From Streptomyces hydrogenans (GTDB taxonomy: Bacteria > Actinomycetota > Actinomycetes > Streptomycetales > Streptomycetaceae): a stretch of DNA of 64,000 bases. The DNA lies in NCBI RefSeq assembly GCF_014656075.1, contig NZ_BNBS01000014.1, positions 1 through 64,000 on the forward strand, read 5' to 3'. Positions 1 through 8,828 of this stretch are shown here, piece after piece (position 1 is the stretch's first letter; each line of letters begins with the position of its first letter). The notes below the pieces were generated by a model. It had not been told where the DNA came from and did not search any database. It worked only from the letters and a program-made list of their open reading frames with translations. The position numbers and the translations under genes were made by a program.

Positions 1-69
1 CCCCGGCCGCACGCCGATCGCACGCACCGGACGACCCGGCCTGATCCGACGCCAAGGGGCAGACAGGCC

Positions 70-705
70 CTAGATCCCCAGCTGCTTCGTCGCGTTCAGC
101 AGCTCGATCGCGTCCGGCTCGCCCTCCAGGCCCACCTTCGCCACCTCGGTCCGGCCGTACAGGTACATCGTCAGCTCGCCCGGCTCCCCAGAGACCGTCA
201 CCACCGGGGTGCCCTTGTGCGCGACCACCGTCTGGCCGTTCGGGCGGCGCAGGACCAGGCCGACCGGGGCCTTGCGGCCCAGCAGCCGGGCGCCCCTCTC
301 CAGGCGGGACCAGAGGGCGTCCGCGAAGACCGGGTCCAGCTCCCGGGCCGACCAGCCGGGCTGGGCCCGCCGGACGTCCTCCGCGTGGACGTAGAACTCG
401 ACGACGTTCGCACCCTCGTCCACCTGCTTGATCGTGAACGGGGAGAAGCGCGGCGGACCCGTGCGGACGAGCTGGACCAGCTCCTCGTACGGCTTCGCCG
501 CGAACTCGTCCTGCACCCGCCGCAGCCGCTCCTTCAGCGCCGGTACGAGCGTCCCGGCCGCCGCGTCCGGCCTCCGTTCCCGCACCACCACGTGCGCCGC
601 GAGGTCCCGGGTCGCCCAGCCCTCGCACAGCGTCGGGGCGTCGGGGCCGGCGGCCTCCAACAGATCAGCGAGCAGAAGCCGTTCACGCCTGGCATGGGTC
701 GACAT
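70..705 (-). CDS. TIGR03085 family / maleylpyruvate isomerase N-terminal-like protein
   Basis: A 211-residue protein resembling the actinobacterial TIGR03085 family, which belongs to the DinB/mycothiol-dependent maleylpyruvate isomerase N-terminal (MDMPI-N) superfamily. The helical N-terminus carries the characteristic pattern [20 protein letters not shown], and a further conserved stretch reads [12 protein letters not shown], where metal-binding histidines are expected in this superfamily. Substrate and reaction are unknown for the family, and mycothiol or another thiol as partner is only an inference. The ATG at 703-705 is chosen because it begins the conserved [16 protein letters not shown] start; upstream in-frame codons do not look conserved. 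It is divergent from hisI with an 84-bp gap that must hold both promoters. Confidence 0.8.
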   Translation of the reverse strand: MSTHARRERLLLADLLEAAGPDAPTLCEGWATRDLAAHVVVRERRPDAAAGTLVPALKERLRRVQDEFAAKPYEELVQLVRTGPPRFSPFTIKQVDEGANVVEFYVHAEDVRRAQPGWSARELDPVFADALWSRLERGARLLGRKAPVGLVLRRPNGQTVVAHKGTPVVTVSGEPGELTMYLYGRTEVAKVGLEGEPDAIELLNATKQLGI

Positions 706-789
706 GCCCGCCAGCGTACGACCGCGCCGCGCCGTCCGCCCAGTGGACGCCCCGCCGGACACGCTCCCGCGCCACGGCACAATGGCGCC

Positions 790-1161
790 ATGAGCAGCAC
801 GCCCCGGACCCCCAGCGACCTCGACCCGGCCATCGCCGCCCGCCTCAAGCGCAGCACCGACGGCCTGGTCCCCGCCATCGCCCAGCAGTACGACACCGGC
901 GAGGTGCTCATGCTCGGCTGGATGGACGACGAGGCCCTCCACCGCACCCTCACCACCGGCCGCTGCACCTACTGGTCCCGCAGCCGGAACGAGTACTGGG
1001 TCAAGGGCGACACCTCCGGGCACGTCCAGCACGTGAAGTCGGTCGCCCTCGACTGCGACGCCGACACCCTCCTCGTCAAGGTCGACCAGGTCGGCGCCGC
1101 CTGCCACACCGGCGCCCGGACCTGCTTCGACGCCGACGTCCTCCTTCCCGCATCCGAGTAG
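790..1161 (+). CDS. hisI: Phosphoribosyl-AMP cyclohydrolase HisI
   Basis: A 123-residue cytoplasmic enzyme opening the adenine ring of phosphoribosyl-AMP, the third step of histidine biosynthesis. The monofunctional actinobacterial form is recognised from WMDDEAL (residues 45-51), the active-site stretch [18 protein letters not shown] (61-78), the Mg-binding pattern DCDAD (88-92) and Cys89, Cys105 and Cys112 as likely zinc ligands. It is not fused to a HisE pyrophosphohydrolase domain. The ATG at 790 follows a short divergent promoter region. The gene ends 11 nt before trpE, so hisI and trpE are probably co-transcribed, linking histidine and tryptophan synthesis. Confidence 0.95.
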   Translation: MSSTPRTPSDLDPAIAARLKRSTDGLVPAIAQQYDTGEVLMLGWMDDEALHRTLTTGRCTYWSRSRNEYWVKGDTSGHVQHVKSVALDCDADTLLVKVDQVGAACHTGARTCFDADVLLPASE

Positions 1162-1172
1162 GGTCTGGCGCC

Positions 1173-2672
1173 ATGGATCTCGAGACCTTCCGCAAGCTGG
1201 CGGCCGACCGCCGCGTCATCCCCGTCAGCCGCAAGCTCCTCGCGGACGGCGACACCCCGGTCGGGCTCTACCGCAAGCTCGCCGGCGAACGCCCCGGCAC
1301 CTTCCTCCTCGAATCCGCGGAGAACGGCCGCAGCTGGTCCCGCTACTCCTTCGTCGGAGTCCGCAGCGACGCCACCCTCACCGTGCGGGACGGCGAGGCC
1401 CACTGGCTCGGCACCCCGCCCGTCGGCGTCCCCACGGACGGCGACCCGCTGGCCGCGCTGCGCGCCACCGTCGAGACCCTCCACACCCCGCGCGACCTGG
1501 CCGGCGGCCTGCCGCCCTTCACCGGCGGCATGGTCGGCTACCTCGGCTACGACATCGTCCGCCGCCTGGAGAAGATCGGCGAGCACGCCCGTGACGACCT
1601 GGAGCTCCCCGAGCTCACCATGCTCCTCACCAGCGACCTCGCCGTCCTCGACCACTGGGACGGCTCGGTCCTCCTGATCGCCAACGCGATCAACCACAAC
1701 GACCTGGAGACCGGCGTCGACGAGGCGTACGCGCACGCCGTCGCCCGCCTCGACGCGATGGAGGCCGACCTGGCCCGCCCGGTCGCCACCACCCCCGTCG
1801 CCCTCCCCGCCTCCGAGCTGCCCGAGTACTCCGCGCTCTGGGGCGGCCCGGCCTACCAGGACGCCGTCGACGACATCAAGGAGCGGATCCGGGCCGGCGA
1901 GGCCTTCCAGGTGGTGCCCTCACAGCGCTTCGAGACCCCCTGCGCCGCCTCCGCCCTCGACGTCTACCGGGTCCTGCGGGCCACCAACCCGTCCCCGTAC
2001 ATGTACCTCTTCCGCTTCGAGAACGGCTTCGACGTCGTCGGCTCCAGCCCCGAGGCCCTCGTCAAGGTCGAGGACGGGCAGGCGATGGTCCACCCCATCG
2101 CCGGCACCCGGCACCGGGGCGCCACCCCGCAGGAGGACCACGACCTCGCCGAGGAACTGCTCGCCGACCCCAAGGAGCGCGCCGAGCACCTCATGCTGGT
2201 CGACCTCGGCCGCAACGACCTCGGCCGGGTCTGCGCCCCCGGCTCCGTCGAGGTCGTCGACTTCATGTCGATCGAGCGGTACTCCCACGTCATGCACATC
2301 GTGTCCACCGTCACCGGCCGGGTCGCCGAGGGCCGCACCGCCTTCGACGTCCTCACCGCCTGCTTCCCCGCCGGGACCCTCTCCGGCGCGCCCAAGCCCC
2401 GCGCGATGCAGATCATCGAGGAGCTGGAGCCCTCCCGGCGCGGCCTGTACGGCGGGTGTGTCGGTTATCTCGACTTCGCCGGCGACTCCGACACCGCCAT
2501 CGCCATCCGCACCGCCCTGCTGCGCGACGGCACCGCGTACGTCCAGGCCGGAGCGGGTGTCGTCGCCGACTCCGACCCGGCCGCCGAGGACGCCGAGTGC
2601 CGCAACAAGGCCGCCGCCGTGCTCCGCGCCGTCCACACCGCCAACCGGATGAAGGGTTCACCGAGGCCGTAG
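1173..2672 (+). CDS. trpE: Anthranilate synthase component I TrpE
   Basis: A 499-residue chorismate-utilising enzyme making anthranilate from chorismate with ammonia supplied by a separate TrpG subunit; no trpG is fused or present in the window. The N-terminal domain has the LLES segment (residues 45-48) associated with tryptophan feedback binding. The C-terminal catalytic domain shows [44 protein letters not shown] and AGTLSGAPK in the expected order. Length and architecture match stand-alone actinobacterial TrpE. It lies 11 nt after hisI and 14 nt before the next membrane gene, so it sits inside an operon rather than behind its own leader. Confidence 0.96.
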   Translation: MDLETFRKLAADRRVIPVSRKLLADGDTPVGLYRKLAGERPGTFLLESAENGRSWSRYSFVGVRSDATLTVRDGEAHWLGTPPVGVPTDGDPLAALRATVETLHTPRDLAGGLPPFTGGMVGYLGYDIVRRLEKIGEHARDDLELPELTMLLTSDLAVLDHWDGSVLLIANAINHNDLETGVDEAYAHAVARLDAMEADLARPVATTPVALPASELPEYSALWGGPAYQDAVDDIKERIRAGEAFQVVPSQRFETPCAASALDVYRVLRATNPSPYMYLFRFENGFDVVGSSPEALVKVEDGQAMVHPIAGTRHRGATPQEDHDLAEELLADPKERAEHLMLVDLGRNDLGRVCAPGSVEVVDFMSIERYSHVMHIVSTVTGRVAEGRTAFDVLTACFPAGTLSGAPKPRAMQIIEELEPSRRGLYGGCVGYLDFAGDSDTAIAIRTALLRDGTAYVQAGAGVVADSDPAAEDAECRNKAAAVLRAVHTANRMKGSPRP

Positions 2673-2686
2673 GGGATAGTGGGTAC

Positions 2687-3328
2687 GTGAGCGCCGTACC
2701 CGTACCCCAGCCCCGAGCCGCCCGCGCGGCCGTCACCTCCGGCGGTCGGCGGAGCCTCGCCCTCGCCCTGCTCCTCGGTGCCCTCGGGGCCACCGTCGTA
2801 CTGCTCTCCGCCGGCCAGATCTGGGCCGAGGGCACCGCGTCGGTGGCCGGCGGCACCGTCCCCGTCGAAGCCGACGGCGGCACCGTCACCGGCGTCCCGA
2901 CCGCCCTCGCGATCGTCGGCCTCGCCGCCCTCGTCGCCGTCTTCGCCGTCCGCCGGGCCGGCCGCACCCTCGTCGCCGGGCTGCTCGCCCTCAGCGGCGC
3001 GGGCGCCGCCCTCGCCGCCTTCCTCGGCGCCTCCGACAGCGACGCCCTGGACGCCGAGGCCGCCCGGATCAGCGGCGACACCGCCGCGGCCGTCGCCGGC
3101 CTCACCCATACGGCCTGGCCGTACGTGGCCGCCGCCGGCGCCCTGCTCATCCTCGTCGCCGGCCTCTTCGCCCTCCGCTACGGCAAGAGCTGGCCCGCGA
3201 TGGGCGGCCGCTACGAGCGCTCCGGAGCGCCCCGTCCGGGACGCCGTCCCGCCGCCGGCGACCCCGACCGGCCCGAGGACCTGTGGAAGGCGCTCGACCG
3301 CGGCGAGGACCCGACACACGACGCGTGA
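2687..3328 (+). CDS. TIGR02234-type Trp-operon-associated membrane protein
   Basis: A 213-residue integral membrane protein of the actinobacterial trp-associated family (TIGR02234). Four hydrophobic segments are visible: about residues 22-44, a second following GVPTALAIVGLAALV, a third LVAGLLALSGAGAALAAF, and a fourth AWPYVAAAGALLILVAGLFA. A charged C-terminal tail ends PEDLWKALDRGEDPT. The GTG at 2687 lies 14 nt downstream of the trpE stop and begins SAVPVPQP; earlier in-frame starts would overlap trpE. The function is not known. Its constant place beside trp genes suggests, but does not prove, a link to aromatic amino acid metabolism. Confidence 0.88.
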   Translation: MSAVPVPQPRAARAAVTSGGRRSLALALLLGALGATVVLLSAGQIWAEGTASVAGGTVPVEADGGTVTGVPTALAIVGLAALVAVFAVRRAGRTLVAGLLALSGAGAALAAFLGASDSDALDAEAARISGDTAAAVAGLTHTAWPYVAAAGALLILVAGLFALRYGKSWPAMGGRYERSGAPRPGRRPAAGDPDRPEDLWKALDRGEDPTHDA

Positions 3329-3375
3329 TCGTCCGGGACCCCCCGAGTCACCTCCGCGGGGCCATGTGCGGAAGA

Positions 3376-3405
3376 ATGACGCCGTCATCACATGACAGCC
3401 GTCAT
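3376..3405. promoter_or_regulatory. Tandem ATGAC/GTCAT dyads upstream of the HGxxPAAW gene
   Basis: Two consecutive dyads, ATGAC-GCC-GTCAT (3376-3388) and ATGAC-AGCC-GTCAT (3392-3405), start 16 bp apart and end about 40 bp before the start codon of the next gene. The repeat of the same half-sites with near-helical spacing looks like a double operator. The binding factor is unknown. Confidence 0.45.
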
Positions 3406-3444
3406 TCGACGTCACCACCGAGCAACATCTACGAGGAGCAACTC

Positions 3445-3699
3445 ATGGCGGGCAGCGCCCACGGACACACCCCGGCCGCCTGGACCGGTGTCATCATCTC
3501 CTTCATCGGCTTCTGCATCGCCGGAGTCTTCATGGTGGCGGCGAACGTGACCGGCTTCTGGGCCGGCATCGGCGTCATCCTCCTCGGCGGCGTCGTCGGC
3601 CTCGCGATGAAGGTCGCCGGCCTCGGCATGCCGAAGGAGTCGCAGGCCGTCGCCGCGGCCCGCGAGACCGCGAGCGCCGCGGCCCGCGCCCGCGCCTGA
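3445..3699 (+). CDS. HGxxPAAW family small membrane protein
   Basis: An 84-residue protein carrying the family signature [10 protein letters not shown] at residues 6-15, followed by two hydrophobic segments (roughly 16-37 and 40-60) and an Ala/Arg-rich cytoplasmic tail. This is a conserved Streptomyces family of unknown function that travels with the trp region. The ATG at 3445 has a good ribosome-binding site (ACGAGGAGCAACTC upstream). A perfect hairpin follows the stop, so the hisI-trpE transcription unit probably ends here. The tandem dyads just upstream suggest it can also be transcribed separately. Confidence 0.85.
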   Translation: MAGSAHGHTPAAWTGVIISFIGFCIAGVFMVAANVTGFWAGIGVILLGGVVGLAMKVAGLGMPKESQAVAAARETASAAARARA

Positions 3700-3748
3700 A
3701 CCCCCAGGTCCGCCGCGTGACGCGCGCGGACCCGAGAACCACTCGAAC

Positions 3749-3777
3749 GGCGCAGTCCGGCACGTCCGGACTGCGCC
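3749..3777 (+). terminator. Intrinsic-type terminator after the HGxxPAAW gene
   Basis: A perfect 12-bp stem GGCGCAGTCCGG / CCGGACTGCGCC with a 5-nt loop (CACGT) about 50 bp after the stop codon. There is no long U-tract, as is usual in Streptomyces. Confidence 0.8.
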
Positions 3778-3815
3778 GTCGTGCGTCCCCGGACGCCCCG
3801 GGCGACAATCGCCGC

Positions 3816-4307
3816 GTGACCGCCGAGCCGACGCCGCAGACCGCCCCGCACTCCCCGCCCGACCCGCCGTACCCCCCGGGCCTCCGGGAGGCCGAGGAGT
3901 TCCGCCGCCGCCCCCTCGGACGCCGGCTGCTCGCCCCGCTCGCCACCCTCGCCGGAGTCGGCGCCGCCTTCGCGTACGTCGGCGCCGTCGACCCCAACGA
4001 ACCCGGGCACTACCCCGTCTGCCCGCTGCTCCGCTTCACCGGCCTGTACTGCCCCGGCTGCGGCGGGCTGCGCGGCGCCCACGCCGTCGCGCACGGCGAC
4101 CTCGCGACCGCTCTCGGTGCCAACGCCCTCGCCGTCGCCGGCTACGCCGTCTGCGCGGTCCTCATGGTGGTGTGGCTGGTTCACGCCGTCCGCGGCGCGC
4201 CGACCCGGATCGCCGTGAGGCCCGCCTGGTGGTGGGCGATCGGCGCGCTGACCGCCCTTTTCACGGTGATCCGGAACCTCCCGTTCGGCTCCGGGCTGGC
4301 ACCCTGA
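3816..4307 (+). CDS. DUF2752 domain-containing membrane protein
   Basis: A 163-residue membrane protein of the DUF2752 family. The diagnostic motif [18 protein letters not shown] has the paired Cys-x-x-Cys and Gly-Cys-Gly residues typical of the domain and is followed by the [15 protein letters not shown] stretch. There are hydrophobic segments before the motif (about residues 37-55), after it (about 107-125) and near the C-terminus. The N-terminus is Pro-rich. The GTG at 3816 is chosen because a more upstream in-frame start would lie in or before the preceding terminator hairpin. Function is unknown; a role in membrane redox or metal handling is only suggested by the cysteines. Confidence 0.82.
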   Translation: MTAEPTPQTAPHSPPDPPYPPGLREAEEFRRRPLGRRLLAPLATLAGVGAAFAYVGAVDPNEPGHYPVCPLLRFTGLYCPGCGGLRGAHAVAHGDLATALGANALAVAGYAVCAVLMVVWLVHAVRGAPTRIAVRPAWWWAIGALTALFTVIRNLPFGSGLAP

Positions 4308-4380
4308 AGTCCCAGCAGTTGGGACGCCGCGCCGCTCGATGCGGAGCCGAAGCCCACCTGCGGATACCATCGACGTGGCT

Positions 4381-4410
4381 GAACCGTGTTCATCAGGTTC
4401 CCGTGGAACC
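4381..4410 (+). promoter_or_regulatory. Mutually exclusive hairpins in the trpC leader
   Basis: GAACC (4381-4385), GGTTCC (4396-4401) and GGAACC (4405-4410) are three complementary segments, so the middle one can pair with either flank. Together with a hairpin GTCCCA-GCAGT-TGGGAC near 4309-4325, this gives the 131-nt trpC upstream region competing RNA structures. No Trp-rich leader peptide was found. The site may equally be a DNA operator. Confidence 0.35.
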
Positions 4411-4438
4411 GTCACCGTCCCGGAAGGGGGCCTCTCGC

Positions 4439-5248
4439 GTGAGTGTGCTCGACGAGATCATCGAAGGCGTGCGCGCCGACCTCGCAGAGCGGCAGGCGCG
4501 GGTCTCCCTCGACGAGCTCAAGGAACGGGCCGCCAAGGCCCCGCAGGCCAAGGACGGGGTCGCCGCGCTGCGCGGCGAAGGCGTCACGGTGATCTGCGAG
4601 GTCAAGCGGTCGAGCCCGTCCAAGGGAGCCCTCGCGGCCATCGCCGACCCGGCCGGCCTCGCCGCCGACTACGAGGCGGGCGGCGCCGCCGTCATCTCCG
4701 TCCTCACCGAGCAGCGCCGCTTCGGCGGCTCGCTCGCCGACCTGGAGGCCGTGCGCGCGCGGGTCGACATCCCCGTCCTGCGCAAGGACTTCATCGTCAC
4801 CGCCTACCAGCTCTGGGAGGCCCGGGCGTACGGAGCGGATCTCGCGCTCCTCATCGTCGCCGCCCTGGAGCAGGAGGCCCTCGTCTCCCTCATCGAGCGC
4901 GCCGAGTCCATCGGTCTCACCCCGCTCGTCGAGGTCCACGACGAGGAGGAGGTGGAGCGCGCGGTCGACGCCGGCGCCCGGATCATCGGCGTCAACGCCC
5001 GCAACCTCAAGACGCTCCAGGTCGACCGCTCCACCTTCGAGCGGGTCGCCCCGGAGATCCCGGACCACATCGTCAAGGTCGCCGAGTCCGGCGTCCGCGG
5101 CCCGCACGACCTGATCGCGTACGCCAACGCCGGCGCCGACGCGGTCCTGGTCGGCGAGTCGCTGGTCACCGGGCGCGACCCGAAGACCGCCGTCGCCGAC
5201 CTCGTCGCCGCCGGCGCCCACCCCGCCCTGCGGCACGGCCGGAGCTGA
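4439..5248 (+). CDS. trpC: Indole-3-glycerol phosphate synthase TrpC
   Basis: A 269-residue TIM-barrel enzyme that closes CdRP to indole-3-glycerol phosphate in tryptophan biosynthesis. Key motifs are [13 protein letters not shown] (catalytic Lys on beta-1), [53 protein letters not shown] and [11 protein letters not shown]. The length is typical of Streptomyces TrpC and no PRAI (TrpF) domain is fused. The GTG at 4439 gives the usual [19 protein letters not shown] start and sits behind GGAAGGGGG. The gene opens the trpC-trpM-trpB-trpA cluster. Confidence 0.96.
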   Translation: MSVLDEIIEGVRADLAERQARVSLDELKERAAKAPQAKDGVAALRGEGVTVICEVKRSSPSKGALAAIADPAGLAADYEAGGAAVISVLTEQRRFGGSLADLEAVRARVDIPVLRKDFIVTAYQLWEARAYGADLALLIVAALEQEALVSLIERAESIGLTPLVEVHDEEEVERAVDAGARIIGVNARNLKTLQVDRSTFERVAPEIPDHIVKVAESGVRGPHDLIAYANAGADAVLVGESLVTGRDPKTAVADLVAAGAHPALRHGRS

Positions 5249-5273
5249 CCCGACCGGGACCCCGCGCCGCGCC

Positions 5274-5492
5274 GTGCCGACCGCCCCGGGCTCCGCAGCC
5301 CGCGGGCCGGTCGGCGTGCGCGCGGTCGCCGTGGCCGCCCACGCCCGGCTGGCCCGCGGCTGCCGGCCCCGGGGCTGCCGGGCGCCCGCCCGCCGGGTCC
5401 ACGGGCGCCGGGTCCGCCACTGCATCGGCTCCGAGCCGGGCACGGTCCCGGGCATGCGATGGCGCCCCCGCCCCACGCGCGCGACCTCCTGA
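5274..5492 (+). CDS. trpM: TrpM-like small protein between trpC and trpB
   Basis: A 72-codon gene starting at GTG 5274, 25 nt after trpC. The C-terminal half, RGCRAPARRVHGRR followed by VRHCIGSEPG and MRWRP, is very basic and looks like the small trpX/TrpM protein known at this position in Streptomyces coelicolor. That protein has been described as modulating tryptophan biosynthesis and differentiation. The N-terminal 25 residues are low in information and the true start could be an internal GTG. The identification rests on position and remembered family sequence, not on a search. The protein is predicted soluble, with no signal peptide or membrane segment. Confidence 0.65.
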   Translation: MPTAPGSAARGPVGVRAVAVAAHARLARGCRPRGCRAPARRVHGRRVRHCIGSEPGTVPGMRWRPRPTRATS

Positions 5493-5500
5493 CGGACCCC

Positions 5501-5717
5501 GTTCCGTTGTGGGCATACGTTCCGCAGGGGCGGAACGGGTGGGCACAACGGAACGGCGCCCCCTGCCGGGCCAAGGCTTTCCGCGCCTGGACCCGCACCC
5601 GCTGTACGACGCCGTACGGGTGCGGGGCCAGGCCCGGAAGCGGAGGCACCCGGTAACGGTGCCGTTCCGTTGTGCCCGCCCGTCCCGCCCCAGCGGAACG
5701 ATTGCCCACAACGAAAC
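5501..5717. repeat. 217-bp nested palindrome: two inverted copies of a ~104-bp repeat
   Basis: The left arm begins GTTCCGTTGTG (5501-5511) and the right arm ends CACAACGAAAC (5707-5717). Reverse-complementing the right arm gives a near copy of the left arm along its whole length, so the element is a long imperfect palindrome centred at about 5609. Each arm also carries its own inner hairpin: 5518-5525 with 5530-5537 on the left, 5681-5688 with 5693-5700 on the right. The centre is a hairpin of CCCGCACCC (5592-5600) with GGGTGCGGG (5618-5626). It fills most of the trpM-trpB gap. Similar GTTCCGTTGTGGGCA elements occur, as far as I recall, in other Streptomyces intergenic regions. Confidence 0.85.
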
Positions 5718-5800
5718 GGCGGCGGCACCGCCACGCGCGCGCGTACGAAGCGAGTCACGTCCTTTCACGACCGCATCGCCCCGCGAGGAGCAGCATCCGC

Positions 5801-7039
5801 ATGACCAGTGAGTTCTTCATCCCGGACCCGGAGGGTCAGGTCCCGTCGCCCGAGGGGTACTTCGGCGACTTCGGCGGCAAGTTCATCCCCGAGGCCCTCG
5901 TCGCCGCCGTCGACGAGGTCGCCGTCGAGTACGAGAAGGCCAAGAACGACCCCGAGTTCGCCCGCGAGCTCGGGGACCTCATGGCCAACTACACCGGCCG
6001 CCCCAGCGCCCTCACCGAGGTGCCGCGCTTCGCCGAGCACGCCGGCGGGGCACGGATCTTCCTCAAGCGCGAGGACCTGAACCACACCGGCTCGCACAAG
6101 ATCAACAACGTGCTCGGCCAGGCGCTGCTCACCAAGCGCATGGGCAAGACCCGGGTGATCGCCGAGACCGGCGCCGGCCAGCACGGCGTCGCCACCGCCA
6201 CCGCCTGCGCCCTCTTCGGCCTCGAGTGCACCATCTACATGGGCGAGGTCGACACCCAGCGCCAGGCCCTCAACGTGGCCCGGATGCGGATGCTCGGCGC
6301 CGAGGTCATCGCCGTGACGTCCGGCAGCCGCACCCTCAAGGACGCCATCAACGAGGCGTTCCGCGACTGGGTGGCCAACGTCGACCGGACGCACTACCTC
6401 TTCGGCACGGTCGCCGGACCCCACCCCTTCCCCGCGATGGTCCGCGACTTCCACCGGGTCATCGGCGTCGAGGCCCGCCGCCAGCTCCTGGAGCGCGCCG
6501 GACGCCTCCCCGACGCGGCCATCGCCTGCGTCGGCGGCGGCTCCAACGCCATCGGCCTCTTCCACGCCTTCCTGCCCGACACCGGCGTCCGGCTGATCGG
6601 CTGCGAGCCGGCCGGCCACGGCGTCGAGACCGGCGAGCACGCGGCCACCCTCACCGCCGGCGAGCCCGGCATCCTGCACGGCTCCCGGTCGTACGTCCTC
6701 CAGGACGACGAGGGCCAGATCACCGAGCCGTACTCGATCTCGGCGGGCCTCGACTACCCGGGCATCGGCCCGGAGCACTCGTACCTCAAGGACACCGGCC
6801 GCGGCGAGTACCGCGCGGTCACCGACGACGCCGCCATGCAGGCGCTCCGTCTGCTCTCCCGCACCGAGGGCATCATCCCGGCCATCGAGTCGGCGCACGC
6901 GCTCGCCGGGGCCCTTGAGGTCGGCAAGGAGCTCGGCAAGGACGCGCTCCTCGTCGTCAACCTCTCCGGCCGCGGCGACAAGGACATGGACACGGCCGCC
7001 CGCTACTTCGGGCTGTACGACGGGGAGGGCTCGAAGTGA
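5801..7039 (+). CDS. trpB: Tryptophan synthase beta chain TrpB
   Basis: A 412-residue PLP enzyme that condenses indole with serine to give tryptophan, working as an alpha2-beta2 complex with TrpA. The PLP lysine is Lys100 in HTGSHKINN; the phosphate-binding glycines are in [10 protein letters not shown], and [16 protein letters not shown] and NLSGRGDKD are all present. The ATG at 5801 follows GCGAGGAGCAGC, a clear ribosome-binding site, and gives the normal [12 protein letters not shown] start. The gene sits 83 bp after the large palindrome, which may affect expression relative to trpC-trpM. It overlaps trpA by four bases. Confidence 0.97.
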   Translation: MTSEFFIPDPEGQVPSPEGYFGDFGGKFIPEALVAAVDEVAVEYEKAKNDPEFARELGDLMANYTGRPSALTEVPRFAEHAGGARIFLKREDLNHTGSHKINNVLGQALLTKRMGKTRVIAETGAGQHGVATATACALFGLECTIYMGEVDTQRQALNVARMRMLGAEVIAVTSGSRTLKDAINEAFRDWVANVDRTHYLFGTVAGPHPFPAMVRDFHRVIGVEARRQLLERAGRLPDAAIACVGGGSNAIGLFHAFLPDTGVRLIGCEPAGHGVETGEHAATLTAGEPGILHGSRSYVLQDDEGQITEPYSISAGLDYPGIGPEHSYLKDTGRGEYRAVTDDAAMQALRLLSRTEGIIPAIESAHALAGALEVGKELGKDALLVVNLSGRGDKDMDTAARYFGLYDGEGSK

Positions 7040-7857
7040 CGACCGGAAACATCCAGCTGCTCGCCGACACCCTGGAGCGGGCGAAGGCCGAGGACCGGGC
7101 CGCGCTCATCGCCTACCTCCCGGCCGGCTTCCCGACCGTGGACGGCGGCATCAAGGCGATCAAGGCCGCCTTTGACGGCGGCGCCGACATCGTCGAGGTC
7201 GGCCTCCCGCACAGCGACCCGGTCCTGGACGGCCCCGTCATCCAGACCGCCGACGACATCGCCCTGCGCGGCGGCGTCCGGATCGCCGACGTGATGCGCA
7301 CGGTGAAGGAGGCCCACGAGGCCACCGGCAAGCCGGTCCTCGTCATGACCTACTGGAACCCGATCGACCGGTACGGCGTCGAGCGCTTCGTCCGGGAGCT
7401 GGCCGAGGCCGGCGGCGCGGGCTGCATCCTGCCCGACCTGCCGGTCCAGGAGTCCGCGCTGTGGCGGAAGCACGCCGACGAGCACGGTCTCGCCACCGTC
7501 TTCGTCGTCGCCCCCAGCAGCAGGGACGAGCGGCTCGCCACCATCACGGCGGCCGGTTCCGGCTTCGTCTACGCCGCCTCCCTCATGGGCGTCACGGGCA
7601 CCCGCGCCTCGGTCGGCGAGCAGGCCGCCGACCTGGTCCGCCGCACCCGCGTCACCGCGAAGATCCCGGTCTGCGTCGGCCTCGGCGTCTCCAACGCCGC
7701 CCAGGCCCGCGAGGTCGCCGCCTTCGCCGACGGCGTCATCGTCGGCTCGGCCTTCGTCCAGCGGATCCTCGACGCCGACGGCGACGAGGCCGCCGGGCTC
7801 GCCGCCGTAAAGGAACTGGCGGCCGAACTCGCCGAGGGCGTGCGCCGCACCTCGTAG
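7036..7857 (+). CDS. trpA: Tryptophan synthase alpha chain TrpA
   Basis: A 273-residue TIM barrel that splits indole-3-glycerol phosphate into glyceraldehyde 3-phosphate and indole, channelled to TrpB. Catalytic Glu54 lies in [12 protein letters not shown] and catalytic Asp65 in PVLDGP. The family also shows [23 protein letters not shown] and [16 protein letters not shown]. The GTG start overlaps the trpB stop as GTGA, indicating translational coupling that would keep alpha and beta subunits in balance. A strong hairpin after the stop ends the trp unit. Confidence 0.97.
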   Translation: MTTGNIQLLADTLERAKAEDRAALIAYLPAGFPTVDGGIKAIKAAFDGGADIVEVGLPHSDPVLDGPVIQTADDIALRGGVRIADVMRTVKEAHEATGKPVLVMTYWNPIDRYGVERFVRELAEAGGAGCILPDLPVQESALWRKHADEHGLATVFVVAPSSRDERLATITAAGSGFVYAASLMGVTGTRASVGEQAADLVRRTRVTAKIPVCVGLGVSNAAQAREVAAFADGVIVGSAFVQRILDADGDEAAGLAAVKELAAELAEGVRRTS

Positions 7858-7887
7858 CGCGCGTAGTCCATTCGGGTGGACATCGGA

Positions 7888-7915
7888 CCGGGGAGGCGCG
7901 GACGCGCCTCCCCGG
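7888..7915 (+). terminator. Terminator after trpA
   Basis: A 13-bp perfect inverted repeat CCGGGGAGGCGCG / CGCGCCTCCCCGG with almost no loop, 30 bp after the trpA stop and followed by TTCGTT. Confidence 0.85.
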
Positions 7916-7930
7916 TTCGTTGCTGTGGGC

Positions 7931-8752
7931 GTGAGCGAGAAGAACCGTGACGGTAGCAACAAGAGCGCGCGGGAGCGCCTGCAGCAGCAGCGCGAGCGCG
8001 AGAAGGCCCGCGAGAAGCAGCGGCGCGTCCTGATCGTGACGGCGGGAGTGGTCGGCGTCCTCGGCCTCGCCGCCGTCGTCGGGGTGATCGCCGCGAGCGG
8101 CGACAAGGACACCGGGTCCGACAAGGCCGGGCCCGTCGTCGCCCCCGCCGGCTCGATCGAGGGCGACAAGCCGGCCATCCCCACCGGCAAGGCCGACGCC
8201 CCCTCCACCCTCCAGGTCTGGGAGGACTTCCGCTGCCCGGCCTGCGCCCAGTTCGAGAACGTGATGCGGGACTCCATCCACGAGCTGGAGGCCGCCGGCG
8301 CGCTCAAGGCCGAGTACCACCTCGCCACCCTCATCGACGGCAACATGGGCGGCAGCGGCTCGCTCCGGGCGGCGAACGCGGCGGCCTGCGCCCAGGACGC
8401 GGGCAAGTTCACCGCGTACCACGACACGCTCTACACCAACCAGCCGCAGGAGACCGACGACGCCTTCGGGAACAACGCCAAGCTGATCGAGCTGGCGGCC
8501 AAGGTCCCCGGCCTCGACACGCCGTCCTTCCGCTCCTGCGTCGAGGACGGCACGCACGACAGCTGGGTCGAGAAGTCCAACGAGGCCTTCCAGGCCGGCG
8601 GCTTCCGCGGCACCCCGTCGGTGCTGCTCAACGGAGAATCGATCTTCCCGACCAAGGGCGGCGAGCAGATCTCGCCGGAGAACCTGAAGAAGTGGGTCGC
8701 CGAGGCCAACAAGGGCAAGAAGCCCGGCACGGCCTCCCCTTCGGCGGGATAG
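7931..8752 (+). CDS. Membrane-anchored DsbA-family thioredoxin-fold protein
   Basis: A 273-residue protein with a charged cytoplasmic N-terminus (about residues 1-32, Arg/Lys/Gln-rich), one membrane helix (about 33-55) and an extracytoplasmic thioredoxin-like domain. The redox motif is CPAC at residues 102-105 within WEDFRCPACAQFEN, and the cis-proline loop is GFRGTPSVLLNG. It resembles DsbA/Thioredoxin_4 proteins of actinobacteria and probably oxidises or isomerises cysteines of exported proteins. Two GTG starts are possible (7925 and 7931); 7931 is preferred because it gives the SEKNRDGSNKSARERL start typical of the group. Lgt follows 76 bp downstream, so both neighbours act on exported proteins. 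Confidence 0.85.
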   Translation: MSEKNRDGSNKSARERLQQQREREKAREKQRRVLIVTAGVVGVLGLAAVVGVIAASGDKDTGSDKAGPVVAPAGSIEGDKPAIPTGKADAPSTLQVWEDFRCPACAQFENVMRDSIHELEAAGALKAEYHLATLIDGNMGGSGSLRAANAAACAQDAGKFTAYHDTLYTNQPQETDDAFGNNAKLIELAAKVPGLDTPSFRSCVEDGTHDSWVEKSNEAFQAGGFRGTPSVLLNGESIFPTKGGEQISPENLKKWVAEANKGKKPGTASPSAG

Positions 8753-8828
8753 CGGGACGGAAGGTTACCCAGAAGTTGCCGTGCGGGCTGCCGGTCCGCC
8801 CGCCCGGCAGGGTAGCGTCGGACCTGCC

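Noticed and set aside
5459-5768. Small hypothetical proteins in the trpM-trpB gap
   Set aside because: All are translations of the palindromic repeat in various frames and start inside it.
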